Part shown: positions 54,751-64,000 of the stretch, piece by piece
Layout: each line of letters opens with the position of its first letter
Numbering within the stretch: position 1 is the stretch's first letter
Origin: Diplonema papillatum
Lineage: Eukaryota; Euglenozoa; Diplonemea; Diplonemida; Diplonemidae
Assembly (NCBI GenBank): GCA_030068145.1
Contig: JAPJBO010000226.1
Span: 124,001 to 188,000, forward strand
Reading direction: 5' to 3'
DNA: 64,000 bases
The notes under the pieces: model-generated
What the model saw: the letters and a program-made list of their open reading frames with translations, nothing else
Databases searched by the model: none
What the model was told of the DNA's origin: nothing
Made by a program: the position numbers and the translations under genes

Positions 54751-57700
54751 CTTCCGCCAGCCCCCTCGCAACTATGCTCTTTTTTTAGAGTGCGAACTCT
54801 GGTATTTCAGAGTCTCCGGGTGACCTGCGGCAGGTGGATGTTTCTTACTCGCGCGTCGCACGCATGGACAATGGAGGTGAAGCCACGATTGGAGGCATTG
54901 GGGAATTCGCTTCCTTGACCTCTCGGGGGTTACTTCATTGAGCCCCTGCTTTTGACGCCAGGCAACCGACAGTAACTGATATGTAAGGTGGGCAGAGTTT
55001 CTTCAGCAAATTACATCCGGGGCAGGGTAACACAAGCATATTCGCGTAGTCAATACAGAATTGTATCGAACTGTTGCCAACCAATGAACGTCAAAAAAGA
55101 AATTGGTGAGGTGCGCGGTTTTGCGGACATAGCAGAGATCTGAGGCACGGGGGGTTGCGTAGAAAGAGCCACCTCACCTAACGACGTGCGATGCAGCGTA
55201 CCTACAACGGTTCCACCAAAGAGGCGGATCTCAGGCTCGAATTCGGAGGCAGAGAGCCCACCAGGATAGAGGTTCTGGACGCCTTCTCGAAGGGGAACCG
55301 GGCAGTGGTCAAGAACGTTGCCTTCAGCTACCGGCAGACAAATGTGCAGAATGGCAACTTGGGCTCTGCACGCAGTCAGAAGGTCGAAGACCGTCGAACA
55401 TCGAGGCGGCAGCAAGACAAAGGCAGCCACATGAACACCGCCAACAACAACCCAGCCAGCCAGAGCCAACCAGCCTGCGCCAAGCGAGAAAAGCTCGACT
55501 AACATCGACCCAACCCCTCCACATCCCCTCCGTTCCTTAAGCTTCCGCGCCTGCAGCGCAGGACCACGTGCAGCTGGTGCAGAAAAGGCAAACTGGAACA
55601 CACTACACAGACTCAGCGCCGCCGGAAAACTGAAGCTTTTACCCTGGTCGCCAGTAGAAGCCTCACCTATTTTGCGCCAAATACGCCCTCGTAGTACCTG
55701 GATACCACGGAGGAGCTATCAGGTCTGCTACGCGGAGTCGTCCCATTGCGCAGAGAAGCGGCGGGCGAGCCACGAGGGCAGGGTATTCATGCCCCAGGGC
55801 GCCGCAGCGTGTGACGGAACACTTGCTGGTGGCTAGTATTCTTGCTCATGCAGCGCCTCATTCACGTTTGATTCACGTTTGACGTGGATCTTTGCAAACG
55901 CAAACGTTTGTAGAACTTCGTTGTACTTCCTCGATGGACGAGTCTTCTATACTAACTGGCGCGCCGCATCTTCAACTTCGTCTCCCTTTCATGGTCGCTT
56001 CCAAATCGGCCACTGCTGGCAAGCAGGACCATCGAAGCGGGATGCAGAACTGGGGTCTCAGCTAGATTTGCTGTTTCGTGAGGAAGGCGCAAGTGAGTGA
56101 CACCATCTGCTGCGAGTAGCGGAGATCGTTCTTACAAGGGTTTTACCAAAGGGTGCGAGTCTTGAGAGGAGACCGGTCCATCACACTGTCCCAGGCTATT
56201 TAGCGTATCGCTGGGTCGTGTTCGTCTCCTTCTTTTGGCCACCTGGCTCGTAACTCGTTTCTGGTGTGCGGGCTTCTCTTTCGTGTACTGTCTGTGCCGG
56301 GCCGCTTCTCACTGCTCTCCGTCTCCAATTGTGCTCTGTACTCGCCTCCGTCGTGTCTGCACCCACCCGCACCGGTCGTACCTGCGTCCGCTAAATAACC
56401 TCCCGGCATCCAGACTCGGTGGTGTAGCCTGATAACCAAACAACACTTTGGCAGACCAAAGTGTAATGCTGAAAAAAACTGAAGGATGCCGCTTCAGTCA
56501 AGCTGCGGAGGGCCGCATGCTGAGCGGCAGAAACTCGCGACCATGGGTTGCAACCTATAAGGGGTGACGTTCTTGTTGGAGCGATTTCTCCCTCACGAGA
56601 AGAGCAGGTTCTCGAACTTCTGACGAGGTCCCTTCCCTGCGCTTTGCTTGCTGGCTGGCAAAGTCACCGTTGACAAGAAATCGGTCTCTCTTGATGCCTG
56701 GCTGAGAAGTCACTAACTGACCAAATGCACAAAGTAACAAGAAGACGGCGTGGGGCTGTTCTTACTTTTTCGGAAGAAAAGAAGAATAGTCGAGTGAGCA
56801 TGAACAGAGGAAACATGTATGGGACTGAGAGAGGAAGCCCGGGGGTGGGCAGAGAGAGAGAGGGAGAGGATGAAACAACGCACAAGATTCTTCAATGGCG
56901 GCATTTCTTGTAGCTTTCCAGTACTCCGGACTATCAAGAGCCTCTCACCCAACGGGGTTCGATACGCGTGTTCTTGAAAAACAGCGTAGCGACTGTTGAG
57001 GTGGGAAGGATACCCAGGTACTGTGAAGCAGGACGCCGTCCGCAAAGACTTTTGCGCTGACGCATGTACTAAAATTTATGAGATCGGGATCTGAGCCGCG
57101 GCGCGACTCTGACCCAGTGGGCTGAAGTGTATCCTTAACGGCTTGCCTCGCAGGGTTTGCCCTCAGACCACACGCGTAGTCTGTTCACTAGGCGGCGACG
57201 GACAGCCGTGCGTCGCTCGTGCTGGGAACTGAGAAAGGCTCCGGGGATAGCCACTCAATGCAAAGGGGAAAGGCGGGCTGGATATGCGGACAAAAACAAC
57301 ACAACTACTACTCTGCTTAACACCCGGCACTAAACCCAGGGTGACCTGTGGTTCCACACATTTTCTCCGTTGAAAGTCAGACTCTGCGTCAGTGGGTTTG
57401 TCCATTGACAGAGTGACCCGATGCCTCTCGTAATACGGATACGTCGTGTTTGATCAGGACTGCGTGGCGCACGCGGGGAGCCCGGTGCTACCCCCAGGTC
57501 CTTACTGGCTTTCGTGGGCCACAATCTTCTTCCGCGGCGCAGTTTGCGATCGCGAACGCTGGGTTCCCCGTGTCGATAACGTGCCTGTCGTATACTGTCT
57601 GAAACTTTGGAGGTCGAAACCCCGACTCGGGAACCCTCATTCGCTGCCAGATGCGCGACACGAGGATTCTCTCCTTTCCGTGTTCGGGCACGCAGGGGCG

Positions 57701-58800
57701 TTATGCGAGAGAGTTCGAATAGATGCGAGATCCGGCAAACCGTGTGCGATAACTGTGTTTACCCGCGAATCTAATGAACAGTTCTGCTTTGTGCCCCGTA
57801 TGAGGGCACAAACGTGCAGCGAGAATTCCGAAGTGAATGAAAGCTCCTAAGGATTCCTTACAATATTTTTGCCTCTTCCCCCGTGTATAAGGTCAGTTGC
57901 GTACCCCGTATTTAAGGTTTGAGGTCCCGCTCTAGGAGCTTCGGCACTGAGTACGTCCATTTGCACCTGTCGTTGCTATCGATTGGCTGTGGGATAGAAG
58001 GAACCACGACAGACTGGATTTCGTCCTGTGCAAAACTCTGGAGCCACGGCAGTCTTCAGCACGTCTTCGGTACGTGCGTGCCCGTGCTCAAGAACGCCCC
58101 TCTCCCTAAATACCCCGACCTACACACGGAGAAGGGGGGACTTCTTTGTCCTATTGCAGCACAGAGGGGTTTCATTTTTGAGTAATATGCAGATACACTC
58201 CAGTCCGTAATTAATCAAGTAATATCCTGTGGAACTGTATTTCGTGAAGAGTTATTTCGTGAAGGAATTAATTGTTTTTCAGACGGGCGCTTCTGGGATT
58301 TGTTTGTTTATTTTTGCTGGAGTCTGGTGCCTGACACCCTGCTAGCGCAAAGAGGTCGGGGGGACGGGCCCTGTAAATCATGAAGCTGAATTTGTGAGTC
58401 AAGGAGCTAATTATCGTTTCACGGATTTGGCGTTCTTCACGAATTAGGAATTGAATAACTACGGGCTGCAGTGTATATGCACTTGTTCGCAAATATATGC
58501 ATGTGCATACAAACATGCATATGGGTCAATGCTACTTGTTTGATCTTGATAAGACTATGACAATGGACTGCAGAACTACTGTAGGAACAACAGTATAAGA
58601 TTTGCAGTTTCTGAACCCTTTTCTTTTGTGCGGTCGACGATTGACGTCGTGCTGATGCCTGGCGACTTTGCTTATTTTTACTTGCTCTTGTGGATCTTTT
58701 TATCTTTCCTTTTCCCCAAGCAACTACTGGGTCCGGACTTGGTTCTGCTGCCAGTTTGGCATACGCAAAAACTGGATTAGCGCCGAAGCGAAACAGTTGT
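54751..58800. other. 4 kb without a supported gene
   Basis: 54785-54835 shares GAGTGCGAAC and GTCTCCGGGTGACC with the dispersed 190-bp repeat. Open frames at 55050-55601 (minus) and 57446-57850 (plus) lack ATG starts or domain signatures and are not claimed. 57880-57920 contains CCCGTGTATAAGG, a relative of the hairpin at 5921-5981. Confidence 0.4.
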
Positions 58801-59239
58801 TGCCATGACATTGCGGATGCCCTTGTAGTTCCCCGCAACCACCCAACGAGCCGCTGCATGCGGGAGCCAGATGCCTCGTTGGTAGTATGCAATGAGCAGC
58901 GGAGATCGAACGGGCCCAATATGGGGTTCAGCGCTGTGCCCAAAACTGCGGTGGGAGGCTTCTCCTACAAGGTGACACCGCCGAAGTGAAGATCCTGTAC
59001 AGGCAAATCGCAATTTTCAACGGGAGGATCTTCACTTCAGCATAGTGAACTGCAAGCTCGCTTCCTCGGGCTGCAGCCGTTCATGAACAAGTACCCATAA
59101 GCTCCTCTCGCGAAATGATCTTCACTCCAGCGAGATCGAACGGTGGCAAGTCGTGTGGTGCCCCGCATGGGATGCAGTGCCCAAAAGTGAGCAATGGCCG
59201 CTTCTTCGGACAACAGCTCCTGCGAGAATGAGCTCCGCA

Positions 59240-60400
59240 ACATCGCAAGGGGGTTGTGTCGTGCAGTGTGGGGGCTGGCACCACAGCACCGGTGCTGGCA
59301 CCGGAGAGCACCGGCCGGTGCTCTCCGGTGCGGGGTCGGGTATTTGACTTTAACCACCCCATGGCAGACCTTTTTCAACGAGTTTTTGCTCGCGAGCAGC
59401 TCCGATGAAGAGAGCCGTGAGAAATGGATTCAGCGACCAAAGAGTATGTGCGCGTTTCTTGGGTTCGTACGAGGTAAAGGGCACCGGGTTACGGCGGATA
59501 TGGAACCCACCAGTTTTGCAATGATAAATCCCCTGTTTGGTGACATTCTTTCGCTGGCCCGTGTAGCAGACCTTTCTCGTCGAACTTTATGCTCACGTTC
59601 AGCTCCGATGAAGAGATTCGTGCAAAATGGACCCAGGGAACCCATAGTATGTGCGTGGTTGAGGCTTTGCGATGTTCAGGGCACCAGGCATGAAAACTAC
59701 ACCGCGGAATGCAAAACTTTGCATCACAGAATCACGCCAAAACGGTCAAAACTACCAGCGCAATAGTGTTGTTTCGTCGGGGTCAAAAGTCAAAAAAACG
59801 TGCCCTGCGGGAATTGATAATTTCGCGTGCACAGGCATTTGAACCAGGAAATCTGAAATGGAACTTCATTTTCACGATTTCCATTTTCACGCGCATCCAC
59901 GTCCCGGTCCCTGGCTCAACGAACCACGTACCAACTCTTTGGCCCCCGGGTCTATTTTCCACAGATCTCTTCATCGGAGCTGATCTCGAGCAAAAAATCG
60001 GCGAAAAAGGTCTGGTACTGTGGACCGGCTTCCAGGAGCCAGGATCAGGCCCAGTCGTAATGGGGAAGCACCCACTGTGACCCAGACTCAATGGGGGAGC
60101 GTGGGGGGAAAATGTTTCTTGGGTTTGAAGAGCGCGTGGTGCTTGCACCACTGAGGCCAGGTTATTTAACCGCGGATTTAGTGAAGGATTGTTCAGGAAG
60201 GAGGGGGGGGGTGCAACTCAAAAGAATTCTGCTCAAAATTCCGAGAACGAGGCCCAAACTATGGTTTAAACATTTTTTCGTTTTTTGGGGCTTTTTGGGT
60301 GTGAAAACCGAAATTATTTTTCCAGCACCGGAGAGCACCGCCAGCACCGCGGCACCGGTGCCAGCCCCCGCATTGTGTCGTGAGACCAGCATTCCCACCG
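59240..60400. mobile_element. inverted-repeat block built on CACCGG motifs
   Basis: GGGGGCTGGCACC... at about 59270-59345 matches the reverse complement of 60325-60378. Inside, GCAGACCTTTTTC...CAGCTCCGATGAAGAG (59363-59412) recurs directly at 59569-59617 and inverted at 59962-60018. No transposase frame was recognised. It may be a non-autonomous element or several nested ones. Confidence 0.5.
59284..59331. repeat. 34-bp perfect palindrome beside a 14-bp palindrome
   Basis: 59298-59331 reads identically on both strands with no loop (half-site GCACCGGAGAGCACCGG). Directly before it, CAGCACCGGTGCTG (59284-59297) is also a perfect palindrome. Related CACCGGAGAGCACCG sequence recurs inverted near 60328-60380. 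Confidence 0.9.
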
Positions 60401-60889
60401 CGGTGCCTCTCACAGCACTGCCGCCCCCCATTGAAGCCAACCATCACCAGCACCAGCAGTATTTGTAGTCACTACTGATAACAAAGCAAGAAGCCAGAAT
60501 GGATAAATTATGCCCCAAGCGCTCTTTGTCGCCCGAGTGGGGGTTCACTGTTGCTCTGGACCCTTCAAGGATGGCCCAAGGAGGCAGGCCGGTTGTTCCG
60601 AAAGCGTTGGCTAAGACCTTGGGTACGACCCAACTGTTCCGCACGACGTACACGAGCTGAACAAGGAGCATTGGCGAAGTGGTGACGTGGCTCCGGGTCG
60701 GACGCTGCAGGTCCCACGGACACCGGTCACACAGCCCTCAGCGATACCGGTCACGAAGCCCCTTGCTACACATGCCCAGAAGCACCGGCCACACATATGC
60801 CACTAGCCACACGGGCAACGATGGTAAGAAATAGCCACAGACAACGATGGTAAGAAAGGCTGGGATTCCTGGGCGCCTCAGATTTAGGC

Positions 60890-61249
60890 TCACGGCTTCG
60901 GCGCCTTGCACCCCCCTCGCACGGTGGGCAGCGGTCTGCCGGGCGGTCTCCTCCGGGAAACGCCCGTCCAGGAACGCGCCGACCACCTGCTCGGAGGTGT
61001 TCGGCGAGCTGGCCGTGTGGACTCAGGCGAGACGCCACAGGGCCGTTCCCTCCGGGGCGGCGTTGTCGCCGGTGAACCCCCGGCTTCGAGGAGGGCCCTG
61101 AGCGCTTGCTCCTTCAGGCCCACGGCGCGTTCCGCCCAATCGACGTGTTGGGCAGCCGGATTCCTCCTCTCGAAGAAGAAAGCGGACGGAACGTCCACCC
61201 CCGTCACCTTCTTTACGAGGGCGACCGCATCAGTTCGTTCGAACGACAT
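60890..61249 (-). CDS. open frame, weakly gag-like, probably a fragment
   Basis: ATG at 61249 begins a frame whose first 60 codons look coding (TDAVALVKKVTGVDVPSAFF, VGLKEQALRALLEAGG). The rest of the frame to 60890 is arginine/proline-rich; an overlapping frame there reads VVGAFLDGRFPEETARQTAA and looks more protein-like, so a frameshift near 61060 is likely. The N-terminal part has a loose resemblance to the gag-like start of element C (VTG followed by an ALRALL-type helix). I cannot assign it. Confidence 0.35.
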   Translation of the reverse strand: MSFERTDAVALVKKVTGVDVPSAFFFERRNPAAQHVDWAERAVGLKEQALRALLEAGGSPATTPPRRERPCGVSPESTRPARRTPPSRWSARSWTGVSRRRPPGRPLPTVRGGCKAPKP

Positions 61250-61792
61250 AATGTTTTTCGTTGACCGCACTACCCTGAGCCCAAATCCTGGACGTGGCAA
61301 ATTTGGCAAATGGTCATGATCAGAAGGTCCTACTTGGGCAGTTCAGTTTCCTCACACATTGCATGTGGCTAAAAGAAATATGCCTTCTCTCTTTCGCTTT
61401 CCTTTCAAAAACTGTTGCGTTGACGCATCCACACGGGGGTTTTTTTGAGCAGGCCGAGTTCCAGGCCTCTCTTCAGGTTGTTCTTCTTCTTTTTCACCTG
61501 GTATGTCTTGAGTTAGGGATCTCCATGTGAAGCACGGACATGTAAACTCATGTCAAAGCGGCCTTAAGATGTACTAAGCATGACGCCCCGCGCTGCACCA
61601 CATGTACGAGAAGGCGAATACCCTGTAGACAGCAACATGCGAATCACGAAGAAGGAAACCAATGCCAGTCGAGGCTGCATTTCCGTGTACGTCGCAACCA
61701 CCGCCAGCGGCCGGCTGGTGCATCAGCAGTAACGTAGGTGCATTGCGCAACTGGGCTAGACTCCGCTCAGGGGTTACCCATTACTGAGATTT

Positions 61793-61832
61793 CACACACA
61801 CACACACACACCACACACACACACCACACACA
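61793..61832. repeat. (CA)n microsatellite, interrupted
   Basis: CA repeat broken twice by an extra C. Confidence 0.95.
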
Positions 61833-62398
61833 CTTCCAAAGATGGGATTATTTCGTTCTCGGTGCGATCGGGGCATAAATCTTTCGGCGCCGTTTCTTCG
61901 GTTCCCTTTTCATGGCAGTCGTCGTCCCGGAAATGTTCACTTTAGTACGACTTTAGTCACTGTACTGAACAGAAAAAGAAAGTAGCAATATATGTGGTTT
62001 GAGAGGCCGGATTATTAGGTCTTTTAGTGACCGTGGGGGCTTGGAGAGGTTGGGAGTGTGAGAAAACGAATGGAGGGTATTGCTCGTGTCATAACGCGTT
62101 TAGGGGCGGTTCGGATAGGTGTAGTGACGGTTTGGTTCAACGGCAAGGTCGCCACGGCGCGGCCGGCCGGCGGTCGGCGACACGCCTCCCGCATCAGCAC
62201 GAGCCAGCAACAGAAGACGACATAAACAGAAAGAACGCCCCGCTGATGCTGGCGAAACCCCCTCAGAAGGTTGGTGGTGAGGACTACCCCCACCCACTCT
62301 CCCAGAGCCGCACCTTCAAAGTATCTTAAGCTGGAGATCACACCTGCTTTGTCGGAACCCGGGGGTCCAACAACAACCAAGAAGTAGTGACAGGTCTG

Positions 62399-62516
62399 GG
62401 GAAAATCTTAGTTTCGTGTTCAGGCTGGGGAAGGGAGGGAGGAATCTAAGTTTGCTGTTAGACAGGAATTGCCTCTCATGCTATCATGTTTGATGCTAGC
62501 ATCAAGTCTTCTTCAA
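62399..62516 (-). repeat. second fragment resembling the 50918-52702 gene
   Basis: The minus strand reads EEDLMLASN over the palindrome TTGATGCTAGCATCAA and, after an interruption, the CTGAACACGAAACTAAGATT stretch also present at 30001-30020. It shares more with 30001-30080 than either shares with the gene. Confidence 0.65.
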
Positions 62517-62969
62517 AAATGCTAAATAGAAAACCCCAGGTGGAAAAAGGGAAGCAGGGAATGTAAGACTCCGATGTGTGCACCTCGTTTTTCTAGCAGG
62601 TCGGTATTCTAAAGCCTCCGATTGACCGTAGATGGAGCCAGGAGGGGGTTGAGAAAAGTGAGAGGGTGCCGCTCGTTTCGGGTGATGTGTTACTCCGTTT
62701 GGGATTGGGTAGGGTGTGGTCGTTCTGCGACGGCGTGAAAAGCCAGGAAGTTTCGACGCTAATCTTCGACTCTTGGTTATGTTCACCGGGTTGCGTGCTC
62801 GTCAGGAAGATCCCGGTGCCTGGCTTTTCGTCTCGGGTTCGCTCGTGAACGCATCAATTCGAGTTGGAGCTCATCAGTGGGTCCTTTGGACGGGGACTTT
62901 CGGTCCTGTGGTTCGGTGCTATCACAACTTTCTGGCTTCGATGTTTACCGCATTCTTCCTTCGTCAAAT

Positions 62970-63036
62970 AAAAAAAAGGGGGTCAGGTGTGGCTCGTAAC
63001 CAACCGCCACCGGGCACTGCTTATACTAAGTGAAAG
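62970..63036 (-). mobile_element. solo 3' end of the RT-USP element
   Basis: The GTGGCTCGTAACCAACCGCCAC stretch plus flanking A-run/G-run and GGGCACT, GTGAAAGTGT match 30470-30543, directly 3' of the RT-USP stop codon. No coding part is attached, as in a strongly 5'-truncated retrocopy. Confidence 0.65.
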
Positions 63037-63763
63037 TGTATACCAAATCTAAATCTAATTCCAACACTTTTCTTAGCAACTGGCGAAACGAACTTTCGGG
63101 GGCAGGCAGCCATCACGTGTGGCCCGGCGCGAATCGCGACTCGCCCGCCACCCACTCCTTCGTCCAGGACGAAAGGGGCCGAAAAGAATACTTAACAGCA
63201 GAGCTTGGCAGAGACCGCAACAATCCACAGGGTACACATTACCATTACATACTTTGTCCCTTTTGGTTGTCGTGGCAACAAGGTGGCAGTCCAAACACAG
63301 CTGACATACACAAAAGCGCTGTCAGGTGTGATGCGACATCTGGGTTTCTCGACTCAGCCACTTCGTGAGTGTCGACGGAACCTACGTCCGCCGCAACCCG
63401 GGGGCAAGCGCGTTCACTCCCGTAACTGGACTTTCGGCTTTAAAAATGTTGGAATTGGACTTTTGACTTTGTGAAGTGAAAGGATTGGATTTTCGGCTTT
63501 TTTTGCAAAATCTCCCAACGTTTTTGGAAAAACTTCTCAACACAGGATAAGCACTGCCAACGAACACATGTGTCAGAGAGTCTCTTTTTTTCCGAAGCCT
63601 TTCGACACGCACAGGGGAAACAGATCTTTTTTCTGATTTTCCACTGTGGTGTGGGAATGGGCGGCAAGGGTAGCACCTGGAGAAAAACGTGGTTGTTCTG
63701 CTCCGCATTTCTTCAGCATTGAGTGGTGTAAAGTGCAAGTGCCACAAAGGCAGGCGAGCACTT

Positions 63764-63852
63764 GTTAAGCAGCGGTTGCCAAAACTTGTCGTGACACCTA
63801 TTTGATGCGTTAAGCAGCGGTTGCCAAATCTTGTCGTGACACCTATTTGATG
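63764..63852. repeat. 45-bp tandem duplication
   Basis: GTTAAGCAGCGGTTGCCAAA through CACCTATTTGATG occurs twice, starting at 63764 and 63809, with one mismatch. The rest of 61833-64000 holds no supported gene. Confidence 0.92.
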
Positions 63853-64000
63853 AAAGGAGAAGGTTGGGGAGCGCTTTTTCGGGAGAGAAGGAAGAACTCG
63901 TGTTCTAAATGGTAATTGGGAAGTTGATATTCTTTGGACCCTCGTAAGAAAAGTCGCGAAGAAAAGTCCAGTTGGCACGCTGGCTTGCTTGGTTGTCTGG

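Noticed and set aside
57446..57850. 134-codon plus-strand frame
   Set aside because: GTG start, no recognisable domain and no splice-site support.

Overview
The window is eukaryotic nuclear DNA. Its genes are spliced with GT-AG introns, coding exons are islands among non-coding DNA, and there are long dinucleotide microsatellites, minisatellites and many layers of transposable elements. The coding exons are GC-rich, with alanine-, proline- and glutamine-rich stretches. No ribosomal RNA, organellar gene or bacterial operon is visible. The mix of tyrosine-recombinase retrotransposons, LINE remnants and fold-back elements suggests a protist or alga (alveolate or stramenopile would fit). That placement is inference; no marker gene fixes the lineage.

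Host-type genes, all on the minus strand: (1) a partial hypothetical gene running off the left edge (1-563); (2) a four-exon gene at 2555-11890 whose exon phases close exactly into a 718-residue protein of the MidA/NDUFAF7 (DUF185) methyltransferase type, with a 5.2-kb second intron full of LINE remnants; (3) a small hypothetical gene at 33540-34076; (4) a two-exon STE/MAPKKK-like protein kinase at 44984-47244; (5) a low-complexity 594-residue protein at 50918-52702; (6) a secreted cysteine-rich protein at 54199-54750. Genes 2 and 5 both have decayed tandem copies of their own 3' coding end directly downstream.

Mobile DNA dominates. 13.9-15.2 kb holds a fold-back element with arms made of 29-31-bp tandem repeats and a 7-bp target duplication. 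18.1-22.2 kb holds two inverted-repeat elements, one apparently inserted in the other's terminal repeat. 24.2-26.6 kb holds a further inverted-repeat-bounded block containing a LINE fragment. 28.2-29.6 kb is a 36-bp minisatellite open in all six frames. 30.5-32.8 kb carries a reverse transcriptase of Penelope-like appearance fused in frame to a complete ubiquitin-specific protease domain, the most unusual object here. 35.0-40.6 kb is a composite of 41-bp and 405-bp tandem repeats, split by a tyrosine-recombinase-class RT/RNase H retroelement (36551-39915). 40.6-44.1 kb is a second such element with gene order gag, tyrosine recombinase, RT, as in VIPER/TATE elements, cut off by the 41-bp array. 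The right third (55-64 kb) has no gene I can support and holds short inverted and dispersed repeats.

Nothing forms an operon. The functional relationships are host genes, elements parasitising their introns and flanks, and elements inserted in other elements. Gene models rest on reading frames, splice-site phase and motif recognition only; no database search was run.
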